Of a stretch of DNA of 64,000 nucleotides, positions 54,171 to 63,778 are shown in pieces. The stretch is from assembly GCF_009828745.1 (NCBI RefSeq), contig NZ_WTSX01000001.1:124001-188000 (forward strand). The letters run 5' to 3'. Under the pieces are notes generated by a model. That model had not been told where the DNA came from. It was given only the letters and a program-made list of their open reading frames with translations, and searched no databases. A program made the position numbers and the translations under genes. This DNA comes from Erysipelothrix anatis (lineage in GTDB: Bacteria; Bacillota_I; Bacilli_A; Erysipelotrichales; Erysipelotrichaceae). Each line of letters starts with the position of its first letter. Within the stretch, counting starts at the first letter, position 1.

Positions 54171-57100
54171 TTATTGTTTACGACGTCGGTTTACTTCGTA
54201 GACACCAACGCCTACCAAGGTTAAGAATCCTCCTGAAATTAGGAGTGTATTCCCAATTCCTGTAGCTGGTAGTTTGCCTTCATTCGTTTCCGGTTTTGGT
54301 GTAACGACTTCCGGTTCAATAGGTTTAACTGGATCAATTGGATCAACTGGATCAACTGGATCGACTGGATCAACTGGATCGACTGGATCAACTGGATCAA
54401 CTGGATCGACTGGATCAACTGGATCAACTGGATCGACTGGATCAACTGGATCAGTTTCTTTCAACTTCAAACCTGCAAATGCATCCTTCACAGCCGCAAT
54501 TGCATTCAGAATTGTTTCTTTATCAGTACCTACTCCATTGTTAGAAAGAATATCACCCATCAGAGTTCGTGCGCTGACAAGAACACTTGCAGATTCATCT
54601 GTATATTTCGATAAATCGACATCTGTCTCATACTGCAAACTTCGAAGTGCGCTTATTTCATTTTGATTTGGAAGCACTTCAATATCCACACCATTTATAC
54701 CATTTACTTTAAATGAGTAAATTCTCGCAACATTCCCTGTGCTTTCAGCTTTGTGCAGCACAAGACGAATATGATTTGCTTGAGTTGCTGGAATTGCGTC
54801 TTTAGTTATTGCGTCTGTATTCCATGTTCTCGTGACAGCAGTTTCCCATGTTTCGCCATCCATGCTTGTTAGAATTTCATAGTCGCGTGTATTCCATTCT
54901 TTATTTTCGCCACCTGCTTCTGCATGATGCAGTTCAAAGTCAGTGAGTGTTACCGTTTGTGGGAATGATGCTTCCAACCATGGTTTCTCTGTCTTATTAT
55001 CACACCATTTCGTTGCATTTGAATCATCGAAAGCCTGTGCAGCACCTTCACTTGGAGCACATGAATTTGATACTTTAAAATTTTGTGCAAGATTTGAAAG
55101 TGACTGTGGTTTTGTTGCTAGAGAATCATCATAAACATAGATTAGATTCTCTTTGCGTACATCGGTTGTTCCTGCTTCATTACTTAGCGACATAGTGATG
55201 CTATAGACACCTGCTTTGTCAAATGAAGCCGTTGCCTCAACACCTTCGAGACGGTCAGTAACCGCACCTTCTGCAAGCCATGTTACAGTTTTTGTCGATT
55301 GTGACGGTACTGCAGTAAGTGTTACATCTTCACCCACTTTAACGAAACTTGACGAAATTCTAAAATCACCAGAAGGTAAGCCAACAGCTTCAAACTTAAA
55401 GTCAACAGATGCAGCTTTCGTAAAGTGTTTGCCATTTGTTGCATCGACTGGAACTACTTCATAGTGAAGTTCTCCACTCTCTGGTCTGCGTTGATTTTCA
55501 ACATAGTATGCTGTATTTGCGGTACTTCCTTCATAATAACGGATACCATCTTCTACACGATAAATATCGTATTGACGTGTATTTACTTGGTCATGGTTCC
55601 ATGTTAATCGTAAGTTTGCACTTACATTATCTGTAACATTTTTACCAACAATTTTTACGTCACTTACTGCTGAAATTGCTTGTGTTGTATTATCATCAAT
55701 ACCTAAATAACCGATATTAATTAATCCCGATGCAATCGTTTCATCCGCAATAATATCAATTGCAATTTTATTAACTGTTTTGCCATTTAGACTTGAAAGA
55801 TCAAATAATGTCTCAATCCATTCACCATTTGTTTTTTGTGTTCCTTTGATTACGTCTTGTGTTCCATCCGTAAAATCTAACACTAAATCGATACTTGCAT
55901 TTCCATGATGACGGACGATACCTTTATTGTTTGCAGTTAGTGCGAGGTCACTTGCATACAGATCCATACGTGTTGTAGAGCCTTCAGTCATTGCACCTTT
56001 TAGTCCAATTGAAGAACCACCATTAAACGCACGGCTATAGTCGATAAATGCAGAAAGGTCGTTATTATCTTGATCAAGAATCCAACGGTAGGTTGGCATA
56101 ATATCTTGAACTGAACGGTTATTAAACGTTCCTGTCTTCGCAATAACACCATCTTGATAGTAGTTATCCCCATTTCCAACATTGAAACTTGTGTGGAATG
56201 GTAAACTTGTTACTGGTGATTTCTCAACAAAGTACCGGGACATTCCTTGCCATGTATTTTTACCCTGAGTTGTATCTCGTGGGTCCGCTGCTTTGTTAAT
56301 CCAGAAGTCACTTTCATTTTGCCAATATTTTTCCACATTGTATTGACCACCATCGCGTAATGTCCAGTCCGGTGCATAGAGTCCTATAGACGTCATGACT
56401 TTATTGTCACTTCCAACTGCATTAGAGAGTTTATCACGGCTATTGACACCATTTGCTTGAACATCGAATCCTGCTAATACATCATAAGGACTGCGATTAA
56501 GCGAGATTGCCTTATCGCGGCTACCCGCTACCATCTGTGGTCCAAACCAGAAGTTTAAGAACATATAGTCTGATGTTCGTTGGTCATCATTTTGGAAATA
56601 GCGCTTGTTGCGATCATTCAGCTCATTTTGCCAACTAACCTGACCACTTTCAAGCATTGAATCATACCATACGAGTTCCATATGGTCTTTTTTGTTATTG
56701 TTGTAGTAGGCTAAAAAATCTAAGAATCCTTGACCATGTTCAGAGCTTCCTGTACTGGTTTCTTGGTTAATAAACCATCCATCAAAACCATAGAGTTCTG
56801 CCATTTCGATAAGTTTGTCTGCCATTGGAAAACTACCATCGTCACGTTTAACTAAGAACTCACTAACCCATTGGTTTTGACCACCATATGCTTTAGGAGG
56901 AAAGAAAACAGTTCCCATTACTGGTACTCCATTACGGTGAGCAACATCCACTAAATCAGCACTTGGTGGAACAATAATTCCTTCGCCAGCAGAGCCTGCC
57001 CAGCCCACAAGTGCATCAACATATTGCCAGTTTGTAAAGTTATAAATTGCTTTCTCTGTCGAACCTTGAGATGGTGTACCACTTGTGTTTTTGTTTGCGA

Positions 57101-57398
57101 TTGGTAGTGATACTACCTTTGCATCTGGATTTTGATCCGGATTGATAGGCGTACCTTTGACGCGTTTTTGTAACGGAACTTTCGATACATTATGAATTGC
57201 ATCAGGATCCGTATTAAAATCCCATTCTAAGAAATCATTTGGAAAGAAAAATGAAGAATATGGGCGGTCCTCAATTACCGGAATCCCATCATTTGATTGT
57301 ACAGATCCATCTTCCCCTGATGTTTCTGCCATTACTGGTAAAACTAAACTCGTAAGCAAAAGTCCCATTGTCATGAGACATTGTAACAGTCGTTTCAT
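54171..57398 (-). CDS. LPATG-anchored endo-beta-N-acetylglucosaminidase, GH85
   Basis: A 1075-residue secreted protein. Signal [21 protein letters not shown] precedes a GH85 domain (~60-560) with the catalytic motif GWFINQETS (Asn and Glu, near residue 208), [15 protein letters not shown] and [10 protein letters not shown]. Later: a carbohydrate-binding-like region, a PKD-like region ([17 protein letters not shown]), an F5/8 type-C (discoidin) domain with [13 protein letters not shown], a FIVAR-like helical stretch, about 12 tandem DPV units and LPATGIGN with KRRKQ-type tail (VNRRRKQ). GH85 enzymes release N-glycans from glycoproteins, so this may harvest or modify host glycans. AGGAGGTAACAC precedes the ATG. 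Confidence 0.93.
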   Translation of the reverse strand: MKRLLQCLMTMGLLLTSLVLPVMAETSGEDGSVQSNDGIPVIEDRPYSSFFFPNDFLEWDFNTDPDAIHNVSKVPLQKRVKGTPINPDQNPDAKVVSLPIANKNTSGTPSQGSTEKAIYNFTNWQYVDALVGWAGSAGEGIIVPPSADLVDVAHRNGVPVMGTVFFPPKAYGGQNQWVSEFLVKRDDGSFPMADKLIEMAELYGFDGWFINQETSTGSSEHGQGFLDFLAYYNNNKKDHMELVWYDSMLESGQVSWQNELNDRNKRYFQNDDQRTSDYMFLNFWFGPQMVAGSRDKAISLNRSPYDVLAGFDVQANGVNSRDKLSNAVGSDNKVMTSIGLYAPDWTLRDGGQYNVEKYWQNESDFWINKAADPRDTTQGKNTWQGMSRYFVEKSPVTSLPFHTSFNVGNGDNYYQDGVIAKTGTFNNRSVQDIMPTYRWILDQDNNDLSAFIDYSRAFNGGSSIGLKGAMTEGSTTRMDLYASDLALTANNKGIVRHHGNASIDLVLDFTDGTQDVIKGTQKTNGEWIETLFDLSSLNGKTVNKIAIDIIADETIASGLINIGYLGIDDNTTQAISAVSDVKIVGKNVTDNVSANLRLTWNHDQVNTRQYDIYRVEDGIRYYEGSTANTAYYVENQRRPESGELHYEVVPVDATNGKHFTKAASVDFKFEAVGLPSGDFRISSSFVKVGEDVTLTAVPSQSTKTVTWLAEGAVTDRLEGVEATASFDKAGVYSITMSLSNEAGTTDVRKENLIYVYDDSLATKPQSLSNLAQNFKVSNSCAPSEGAAQAFDDSNATKWCDNKTEKPWLEASFPQTVTLTDFELHHAEAGGENKEWNTRDYEILTSMDGETWETAVTRTWNTDAITKDAIPATQANHIRLVLHKAESTGNVARIYSFKVNGINGVDIEVLPNQNEISALRSLQYETDVDLSKYTDESASVLVSARTLMGDILSNNGVGTDKETILNAIAAVKDAFAGLKLKETDPVDPVDPVDPVDPVDPVDPVDPVDPVDPVDPVDPVDPIDPVKPIEPEVVTPKPETNEGKLPATGIGNTLLISGGFLTLVGVGVYEVNRRRKQ
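54331..54453 (-). repeat. Tandem 9-base repeat encoding the DPV stalk
   Basis: About 13 units of GGATCAACT or GGATCGACT encode Asp-Pro-Val. The A/G variants follow the order AAG-AG-AAG-AAG-A, that is a 27-base higher unit with one 9-base unit lost. Slipped-strand expansion or loss is expected, which would change stalk length without breaking the frame. Confidence 0.9.
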
Positions 57399-57541
57399 GT
57401 GTTACCTCCTATACCTTGCTATTGTACGCTTTCGTTAACCGCTTACAAAAGGTACAAATTATAGGTCTATCGTGACGATTTATACCTTACTTAGATTATT
57501 GTTTTTTGAACCACTCAGAGTATTGATGCCTAATACTAAAA

Positions 57542-57561
57542 AAACCTTCTCTCGAAGGTTT
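57542..57561 (-). terminator. Terminator of the SpaA-repeat gene
   Basis: AAACCTTC and GAAGGTTT form an 8-bp stem with a TCTC loop next to the stop codon at 57566; A and T runs lie on both sides. Confidence 0.8.
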
Positions 57562-57565
57562 TTAA

Positions 57566-59752
57566 TTATTTATCATTATTTCTTTTTTTGTTATAGAGTA
57601 CGAATCCACCAATAACAACTCCAATACCAGCAATAATTAATCCCCACTGAACGAGTGTATTAGACTGTCCTGTTTTTGGTAAAATTACATTTTCAGGTTT
57701 CTCTGGTTCCTGTGGTGTTGGTTTTTCGGGAGTAGGTTTTTCTGGTGTTGGTTTTTCTGGTGTTGGTTTTTCTGGTGTTGGTTTTTCTGGTGTTGGTTTT
57801 TCTGGAATTCGTGAGTTGGTGACTTCAATGAGTACTTCGGGCTGTGTCATCATTGATTCTGTAACAGTTATGCATTTTTTTGTTTCATCCAAAGTGTATC
57901 CTGTTGGTGCTTTCGTCTCGATAAAGCAGTACGTTCCTGCCTCTGAGACACCTACTCGGATTTCACCCAATGCATCTGTTGTGAGACCTTCCGCAATAAC
58001 GGTTCCATCTTCACTTACTAACTTAAATTCCGCGTCTTTCAGCACTTTACTTGAATCTTTAGCATCATTTTTGCGTAATCGTAGTTGTAGTGGTTCCGGT
58101 TTGGGTTCAGGTTTATCCGGTGTCTTTGTATTGGTTACTTCAATAAGTACTTCGGGTTGTGTCATCATTGTTTCTGTCACAGTTATGCATTTTTTTGTTT
58201 TATCCAAAGTGTATCCTGTTGGTGCTTTCGTCTCGATAAAGCAATACGTTCCTGCTTCTGAGACATCTACACGGATTTCACCCAATGCATCTGTTGTGAG
58301 ACCTTCCTCAATAACGGTTCCATCTTCACTTACTAACTTAAATTCCGCGTCTTTCAGTACTTTACTTGAGTCTTTAGCATCTGTTTTGCGTAAACGTAGT
58401 TGTAGTGGTTCTGGCTTTGGATCGGGTTTATCCGGTGTTTTCACATTAGTAACTTCTACTAATATCTCCGCACTAGACATCATAGATTCTGTAATTGTGA
58501 TACATTTTTCTTTTGAATCCAAAGTATAACCTTCTGGTGCCTGAGTCTCTATAAAACAATACGTTCCTGCTTTAGGAACCGACACTTTGATTTCGCCAAG
58601 AACGTCTGTCGTTAAATTATCGTAAATGACGGTTCCAGCCGCATTCACGAGTTTAAATATAGCACCTTTGAGAACTTTACTTGATTCTGCAGCGTCTGTT
58701 TTTCGTAAACGGATCAAGAGTGGCTCTGGGTCTTGAAAATCCCAACGGTGTGTTTCTCCAGTACTCGTAAAGGAATCAACTATAATTGATCCGTCGATAT
58801 TCTTTTCATTAACAACATGCGCCTTTGGAGCAAGAATTGAACCAATCCACGTTCCTCTAAATGTAATTGTTCCTGGCATCGGCGCGCCATTAGTTGTGAA
58901 ATTCCATAATAAAGTACTGTCCGAAAAATCGACAGATTCCTTATTACCACGACGTGACCCATCAGCATATTCCAGTAAGACTGTTGACTGAATCGTTGCA
59001 GATTGTGCCCCTTTATAGTCAACGGTTATAAATACCTGCTTGAATGAACCACCCGTATTTTTTTCAAGACCTTTCACAACGATTGGTGTTTCAAGGTCCA
59101 ATACACTACCATCAAGATTAACGAGAATTTGATTTTTATCAATAGCCGTTACATCTATAACTCGATTATTACGGTCAGGAAATGAATCATTTGTAATTGT
59201 AAGATCTGCAACTTCACGAGATAGTGCTGCACTCGTAGTTGCGAGAGCATTTAGTTCTGATTCAATATCAATGTAGAAATGATCTGCCGGATCCTGAAAA
59301 ATTGTATCCGCACTGAGATTATCTAATGTACTACCATTAATTCGTGGTTGATTTGCATTGCTTAAATCAACACTCATACCACTTCCAACGACAAATTTCG
59401 TTTTGTCACGTGTTGGAAATGAACCACTTTGCAAGTGAGTATAGCTTCTAAGATATGACACGTCGATGTTTCCTGTCGTGTTATACTGCTTTGTACCAAT
59501 ATCTCCTTGTCCTGTAAAATGAATTGCAGCAATGTTTCCATTTGTATGTGAATTTGCGACGACGTCTCGTGCAAATAGATGAAAGTATCCCGCAGCTCCT
59601 AAAACATGATTATTTGCCTCCGGATAGTCTTCATAGAAGTTTCCTGCGGTTTGAACCTCTGGTGTATCTGCATAAGTGCTTGGTCCAACTCCAAAAGAAA
59701 CAAACGACATAGCAATAGTTAATATCACAGTTAATAATTTATTGTATTTCAT
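57566..59752 (-). CDS. LPKTG-anchored surface protein with choice-of-anchor-A domain and three SpaA repeats
   Basis: A 728-residue protein. Signal MKYNKLLTVILTIAMSFVSFG leads to a choice-of-anchor-A-type domain (~30-340: VLGAAGYFHLFARDVVANSH, NGNIAAIHFTGQGDIGT). Three ~105-residue SpaA/Cna-B-type domains follow, each with LRLRKTDAxxSSKVLK and ending CITVTE/CITITE. Their Lys-Asp/Asn pattern suggests intramolecular isopeptide bonds. A six-unit PTPEK stalk and LPKTG with membrane helix and KKRNNDK complete it. It is probably a pilin-like adhesin. The leader (59753-59820) contains a hairpin with a seven-G loop. Confidence 0.88.
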   Translation of the reverse strand: MKYNKLLTVILTIAMSFVSFGVGPSTYADTPEVQTAGNFYEDYPEANNHVLGAAGYFHLFARDVVANSHTNGNIAAIHFTGQGDIGTKQYNTTGNIDVSYLRSYTHLQSGSFPTRDKTKFVVGSGMSVDLSNANQPRINGSTLDNLSADTIFQDPADHFYIDIESELNALATTSAALSREVADLTITNDSFPDRNNRVIDVTAIDKNQILVNLDGSVLDLETPIVVKGLEKNTGGSFKQVFITVDYKGAQSATIQSTVLLEYADGSRRGNKESVDFSDSTLLWNFTTNGAPMPGTITFRGTWIGSILAPKAHVVNEKNIDGSIIVDSFTSTGETHRWDFQDPEPLLIRLRKTDAAESSKVLKGAIFKLVNAAGTVIYDNLTTDVLGEIKVSVPKAGTYCFIETQAPEGYTLDSKEKCITITESMMSSAEILVEVTNVKTPDKPDPKPEPLQLRLRKTDAKDSSKVLKDAEFKLVSEDGTVIEEGLTTDALGEIRVDVSEAGTYCFIETKAPTGYTLDKTKKCITVTETMMTQPEVLIEVTNTKTPDKPEPKPEPLQLRLRKNDAKDSSKVLKDAEFKLVSEDGTVIAEGLTTDALGEIRVGVSEAGTYCFIETKAPTGYTLDETKKCITVTESMMTQPEVLIEVTNSRIPEKPTPEKPTPEKPTPEKPTPEKPTPEKPTPQEPEKPENVILPKTGQSNTLVQWGLIIAGIGVVIGGFVLYNKKRNNDK
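57717..57805 (-). repeat. 15-base tandem repeat encoding the PTPEK stalk
   Basis: Five to six copies of a 15-base unit (TGGTGTTGGTTTTTC on the plus strand) encode Pro-Thr-Pro-Glu-Lys. The copies are almost identical, so length changes by slippage are likely. Confidence 0.85.
57819..58735 (-). repeat. 315-base direct repeats encoding SpaA domains
   Basis: Matching positions GTGACTTC (57819), GTTACTTC (58134) and GTAACTTC (58449) define a period of 315 bases (105 residues). The first two copies (57819-58133 and 58134-58448) are nearly identical in DNA; the third is more diverged. Recombination between copies could add or remove a domain in frame. Confidence 0.85.
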
Positions 59753-59784
59753 TTTATGCCTCTTTTCTTCGATATAGTGAGTAT

Positions 59785-59820
59785 GAATACAAGAACCCCC
59801 CCTCCTTTCGCCTTGTATTC
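59785..59820 (-). promoter_or_regulatory. Hairpin with a G-rich loop in the leader of the SpaA-repeat gene
   Basis: GAATACAAG and CTTGTATTC pair across an 18-base loop that, on the transcript, contains GGAGGGGGGG (seven G). It lies ~35-65 bases upstream of the ATG at 59752, whose own ribosome site (AAGAGG) is weaker. This could be a decoy or regulatory ribosome site or a slipping tract. Confidence 0.45.
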
Positions 59821-59954
59821 GTATACTAATAGTGTAGCACTTCTACTTTTTTGAAGTGGCAATCCCGAAATAATTAATCGATATTTCCCTTAAAATTAAG
59901 AAATACAATTTTATTTATAATGACTTTGTGAATATATGAACATTTACATTAAAA

Positions 59955-59978
59955 AAGGTATGAGCACACTCATACCTT
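59955..59978 (-). terminator. Terminator of the YxeA-like gene
   Basis: AAGGTATGAG and CTCATACCTT form a 10-bp stem with a CACA loop, 7 bases past the gene end and followed on the minus strand by T6. Confidence 0.85.
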
Positions 59979-59984
59979 GATTTA

Positions 59985-60377
59985 TTATTTTAAGAATGGT
60001 TTGACCGCTTCAGGAACACTACTTTCAGAAACGACTTCCTGGCCGATTACAATTGTCTTGCTCACATCAACTGCTAGATATTGTCCTGGTTGCAGTAATT
60101 TTGAAGCATCGGTTGTCTGATATGAGAAACTGACTTCACGCGTATTCCCTTTTTCGTTATATCCAGTGAATGTATAATCTCGACCCCGATCCACAACTTT
60201 TCCGTTGCTATCTTTAATATCGATTACGGTTGTTTCTTGTGATTGGGGTACAAGTACGTAAAATGTATCGGATTTCTTATAACGACCATCATAATAGTCT
60301 TTAAGGAAGAATCCCCCGACTCCTACCACGGCAAGTACCACTACGGCTAAAAACACGCCTGATTTATTCTTTTTCAT
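59985..60377 (-). CDS. YxeA-like secreted protein (DUF1093)
   Basis: A 130-residue protein with an N-terminal hydrophobic helix (LAVVVLAVVGVGGFF) after MKKNKSG and a small beta-rich domain (YVLVPQSQETTVIDIKD, RDYTFTGYNEKGNTREVSFSYQTTD, LLQPGQYLAVDVSK). The order Y-x-Y-TFTGYNEKG-K/R-E-V-x-F and PGQYLAV match YxeA. The function of the family is unsettled. It has its own promoter region and AAGGAGGATACAC ahead of the ATG. Confidence 0.75.
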   Translation of the reverse strand: MKKNKSGVFLAVVVLAVVGVGGFFLKDYYDGRYKKSDTFYVLVPQSQETTVIDIKDSNGKVVDRGRDYTFTGYNEKGNTREVSFSYQTTDASKLLQPGQYLAVDVSKTIVIGQEVVSESSVPEAVKPFLK

Positions 60378-60800
60378 GTGTATCCTCCTTGGCTGTATGC
60401 CTCGTGTAACACACTCATTGTATCATACGAACAATACAGATAATCTAACACTAGGGTTACACTTTCGTAAGATAAATAAAAAAAGCAGTGAATGTGTACA
60501 CTGCCTTAATCAATCGCTCATTACATCTAGAAGACTCTACAAAATAGCACACATTATCAATTTGTTCCTCCATCATTCGTACCGTACATGTGCTCAGCAA
60601 GGCCGTAATTGTTTGATGTTTGTATTGATGATAAGGAGTAGTGACACTACGACCTTTCATGCATTTTACAAATACAAATTGACGCAATCGTGTAGAGTCT
60701 AGAATCTGTTCAAAACGATTCCCACCGATTTGTTAGATTGTAACATACTTTCACAGAGTATGGAACTGTTTTCAACCTAAAATGTAAATAATTTCAAATG
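60378..60800. other. Gap of 423 bases with a promoter region, a terminator and a decayed frame
   Basis: Close to the YxeA-like gene, TACAAT and two copies of GTGTAAC/GTTACAC-type repeats (60404-60465) may form its promoter and operator. A minus-strand terminator (GGCAGTG/CACTGC with T7) lies at 60478-60505. The part 60505-60800 has a protein-like frame without a good start (see the pseudogene entry). No RNA gene was recognised. Confidence 0.5.
60457..60746 (-). pseudogene. Possible decayed small gene
   Basis: The minus-strand frame 60732-60460 is open for 91 codons but has only TTG (60687) or an internal ATG (60660) without ribosome sites. In another frame an ATG at 60746 gives MLQSNKSVGIVLNRF and a stop. 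Inserting one T in the GTTTTGAA run would join them into one ~95-residue product that reads like a real protein (LDSTRLRQFVFVKC, TALLSTCTVRMMEEQIDNVCYF). A terminator ends the stretch. It may be a single-base frameshifted gene, or noise. No family recognised. Confidence 0.35.
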
Positions 60801-62414
60801 CTACCACACAGCAAGATGACCATCGGATCGTGACTCTGTTGCTCCAATTAAAACACCCGATTCATCACGAAGAATTATTTGACCGCGACCAAGCATAATA
60901 GTCTCGTTTAGAATTTCAATTTCGTGACCTCTTCGCATCAAGCCCTCTGCAATATGGAACGGTAACGTATTCTCGACTTGAACTTTTTTACCATGAGTCC
61001 ACTGCCAACGGGGTGCATCCAATGCTTCTTGTGGGTTAAGATGAAAGTCGATCATACTACTTACGACTTGCATATGTGCTTGCGGTTGTAATGGTCCTCC
61101 CATAACTCCGAAGGGTCCTACTGGCTTGCCATCTTTGGTAATGAAACCTGGGATAATCGTATGCAAAGGACGCTTTCCCGGTTCTAAGCAGTTCGGATGG
61201 TCTTCGTCAAGTGTAAATTGTGACCCCCGATTATGCAATGCAATCCCGTATCCTGGGACGACACTTCCCGATCCGAACCCTGTATAACAACTTTGAATGA
61301 ATGAAACCATGTTCCCATCTTTATCAGCAGTCGCAAAATAAACCGTCCCTGCATTATCAAGTTCCCCTGGTGCTGGTTCCATTGCACTATCCGTTACAGT
61401 TGCTGCTCGCTTAGCACCATACTCTTTGGATAGTAACTGCTCCCAGTCCTTGCGCATGAATGATGGCTCACCAATGTGCTTCATGCCGTCAGTAAATGCC
61501 AGTTTTAATGATTCAATTTGTTTATGGTACGTATCTACTTCATCTTTACCCGTTAGCGGAAGATTCTCGAGTACATTTAATGCCATAAGTACCATAATAC
61601 CAATTCCATTAGGCGGTAATTCCCACACGTCATATCCTTTATAATTGACGGACATTGGGCTTACCCACTCAACCTGATGTTTCTTTAAATCTTCTTTACG
61701 AATAAATCCACCATTTTCTCTTGAGAATGCATCTATCGCGTCTGCGATCTCTCCTTTGTAGAAAGAATCACCTTCAGTGCGTGCTATCTCGCGAATGGTC
61801 TTGGCATGACCAGGGGCATGAAAAATCTCTCCCACACGCATTGCTCGACCATGAGGACAAAATGTATCAAACCATGTTTTAAGGACCGGATATTTATCAA
61901 CGTTTTTGGAATAAATTTTATAGTATCTTTCCCACAACCGTGCGACATTCGGGGCAACAGGAAACCCTTCTTCCGCAAGACGCGCTGCTGGCTCTAAAAC
62001 CGTCTCAAGCGGAAGTTTACCGAATTTTTGAGATAAAGCCACCCATCCACTGGGAATCCCTGGTACCGTCACTGGATCCAAGCCAAATAATGTAATTGCT
62101 TCATCCCCTTTCGCAGTGATGGCATCTTTCGTCATCAGTCCAGGAGCTGCACCACTTGCATTCAGTCCATACATCTGACCTTCATGCCATACAATAGCAA
62201 AACAATCACCGCCCAAACCATTACCACTAGGCTCAACTACAGTTAGTGCCGCAGCAGTCGCAATCGCTGCATCTATCGCATTCCCTCCGAGCTTAAGAAT
62301 TTCTAAACCAATTTGTGACGCTAACGGACTTGCCGTTCCAACCATTCCCTTGCGCCCATAAATTAGATTACGACGCGATGGATAACGATGCATATATGGA
62401 TCAAAGTTAATCAT
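60801..62414 (-). CDS. ggt: Gamma-glutamyltransferase family protein
   Basis: A 537-residue Ggt-like N-terminal-nucleophile hydrolase. N-terminal GMVGTASPLASQIGLEILKLGGNAIDAAIATAAALTVVEP and SGNGLGGDCF are typical. The self-cleaving Thr is in NAGTVYFATADKDGNMVSF, the form seen in YwrD-type proteins and not the DHTTH form of classic Ggt. It lacks a signal peptide, so it may be cytoplasmic. It probably splits gamma-glutamyl amides, such as glutathione or poly-gamma-glutamyl compounds. AGGAGGAAACATT precedes the ATG. It follows a putative glutamate-type transporter gene by 11 bases. Confidence 0.88.
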   Translation of the reverse strand: MINFDPYMHRYPSRRNLIYGRKGMVGTASPLASQIGLEILKLGGNAIDAAIATAAALTVVEPSGNGLGGDCFAIVWHEGQMYGLNASGAAPGLMTKDAITAKGDEAITLFGLDPVTVPGIPSGWVALSQKFGKLPLETVLEPAARLAEEGFPVAPNVARLWERYYKIYSKNVDKYPVLKTWFDTFCPHGRAMRVGEIFHAPGHAKTIREIARTEGDSFYKGEIADAIDAFSRENGGFIRKEDLKKHQVEWVSPMSVNYKGYDVWELPPNGIGIMVLMALNVLENLPLTGKDEVDTYHKQIESLKLAFTDGMKHIGEPSFMRKDWEQLLSKEYGAKRAATVTDSAMEPAPGELDNAGTVYFATADKDGNMVSFIQSCYTGFGSGSVVPGYGIALHNRGSQFTLDEDHPNCLEPGKRPLHTIIPGFITKDGKPVGPFGVMGGPLQPQAHMQVVSSMIDFHLNPQEALDAPRWQWTHGKKVQVENTLPFHIAEGLMRRGHEIEILNETIMLGRGQIILRDESGVLIGATESRSDGHLAVW

Positions 62415-62425
62415 AATGTTTCCTC

Positions 62426-63619
62426 CTATAAGAATGCGACAAAGATTCCCGCAACAACAATTGAAAGTGTCGTTACAGTTGTCATTCCCGCTACCACATA
62501 ACTTGGCATGATGTGGTCAAAGACAATTTGCTGTTCTATTTCATCATCAGTAATTGCTTTTGAAATTTCTTGTGAGACCAGGTATGTTGCTGGAAATCCA
62601 AGATACTGTGCTAAAGCAACACCAAAAGCTAGATGTTTAGATTTTAGTAGTTTCCATCCCGGTAAAATAGCAAATACGACATATAGAACCGCAATGGTTA
62701 CACCTAACGTCACAACGATATTCATGCCCAACGCCATAAGATCTGTAAATGTTACTTTTCCCAAAGATGGAATAATGGTGACATAAACGAGCATTGAGAA
62801 GACACCTGATGCTTTTCCTTTTTCAAGAATACGTGTTGGTACAACATCGTAATAACCTAGAATCGCTCCAAATAACAATGACCAAATTGAATAGTTAATA
62901 CTTGGTATAAGTTTCCCTAGCGAAACTGCAATCCAAGCAAAGCAAACTGCAATCATCAAACATACAAAATCTGTAAAATATTTAGTGTGCTTGGTTGCAA
63001 GTCCTTTTCGCTTCTTATCAGCACCTTGCGTTTGTTTAGATTCATAGGTTCCATCACGATATGCCGCTAGAACTGTTTTCGCTTCTTGCATACCGACATA
63101 CGATGCTGGATATGATCCTGCAAATTTTTTGACTGCATAGAGGATGGCTGCGAAAGCGGCAGGAACTACGAGTCCCAATTCTGCAGCTTTGCTACTCATA
63201 ATTTGTGTTGAGATAATTCCCCCATTTAGAACAGGAATGGCGACAATCGCATTTTCTTTTCCAATGATGGGTATTAAGATGAAGCACGTCACAATTACAA
63301 CGATCATTGACGCGACGGCTGTAACCACTGTTTTCCATTCGTCACGCAGTTGTTTTAAGTTAATCATTGTTCCCATATGGAAAATTAAGATTGCTGCTGA
63401 CATTGATGCAAACTGTGTCAAAAACGCTTGCTCAACGATGTCGGTTGGAAATACTCCCGTCATAAATCCAACCAAGAAAACAACCATAACAACGAAGACT
63501 GAGGATACCTTAGCCTTCGTAAAAACGCCCATAAAATCGGCGAACCCAAACACTAGCATTATTATAAAAAAATAGAATAAGCTATTGTTTTCTGTAAAGC
63601 TACTTATAATCTGTTGCAT
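62426..63619 (-). CDS. GltS-like transporter
   Basis: A 397-residue membrane protein with ~11 helices starting at the ATG at 63619 (AAGGAGAAAGTGT upstream). Gly/Ser-rich re-entrant-like segments (NGGIISTQIMSSKAAELG and GFPATYLVSQEISK) lie in each half, as in ESS/GltS-type carriers, though the protein is not a full match to GltS. The gene is in an operon with ggt, so uptake or exchange of glutamate or gamma-glutamyl compounds is a fair guess. Confidence 0.65.
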   Translation of the reverse strand: MQQIISSFTENNSLFYFFIIMLVFGFADFMGVFTKAKVSSVFVVMVVFLVGFMTGVFPTDIVEQAFLTQFASMSAAILIFHMGTMINLKQLRDEWKTVVTAVASMIVVIVTCFILIPIIGKENAIVAIPVLNGGIISTQIMSSKAAELGLVVPAAFAAILYAVKKFAGSYPASYVGMQEAKTVLAAYRDGTYESKQTQGADKKRKGLATKHTKYFTDFVCLMIAVCFAWIAVSLGKLIPSINYSIWSLLFGAILGYYDVVPTRILEKGKASGVFSMLVYVTIIPSLGKVTFTDLMALGMNIVVTLGVTIAVLYVVFAILPGWKLLKSKHLAFGVALAQYLGFPATYLVSQEISKAITDDEIEQQIVFDHIMPSYVVAGMTTVTTLSIVVAGIFVAFL

Positions 63620-63745
63620 ACACTTTCTCCTTTGTAATGTGTATGATTGTAACATAGTTTCACACATTATGTAACTATTTACAGGAACTAATTGAAAATG
63701 TTTCTGCCCGACTGTTTTATATGAAGACTATTTAAAATTACGCAT

Positions 63746-63775
63746 AAAAAAACATCACTTTTTAAGTGATGTTTT
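63746..63775 (-). terminator. Terminator of the sugar-phosphate transferase gene
   Basis: AAAACATCACTT and AAGTGATGTTTT pair around TTT; it follows the stop codon at 63779. Confidence 0.85.
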
Positions 63776-63778
63776 AAG

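Noticed and set aside
54331-54453. CRISPR-like regular repeats
   Set aside because: The units are 9 bases, contiguous, in frame and without spacers; there is no cas gene nearby.
54239-54544. Long Leu-Asp-Gln- or Gly-Ser-Thr-rich reading frames across the DPV repeat, on either strand
   Set aside because: They are out-of-frame readings of the 9-base tandem repeat inside the GH85 gene; the LPATG frame alone has a signal peptide and domains.
57816-58529. 237-residue plus-strand frame over the SpaA repeats
   Set aside because: It is antisense to the repeated domains, has no ribosome site, and its apparent repeats only mirror those of the real gene.
60376-60702. 108-residue plus-strand frame in the gap
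   Set aside because: Composition is not protein-like (Cys/His/Arg-rich mix), it starts antisense to the YxeA gene start, and no ribosome site precedes it.
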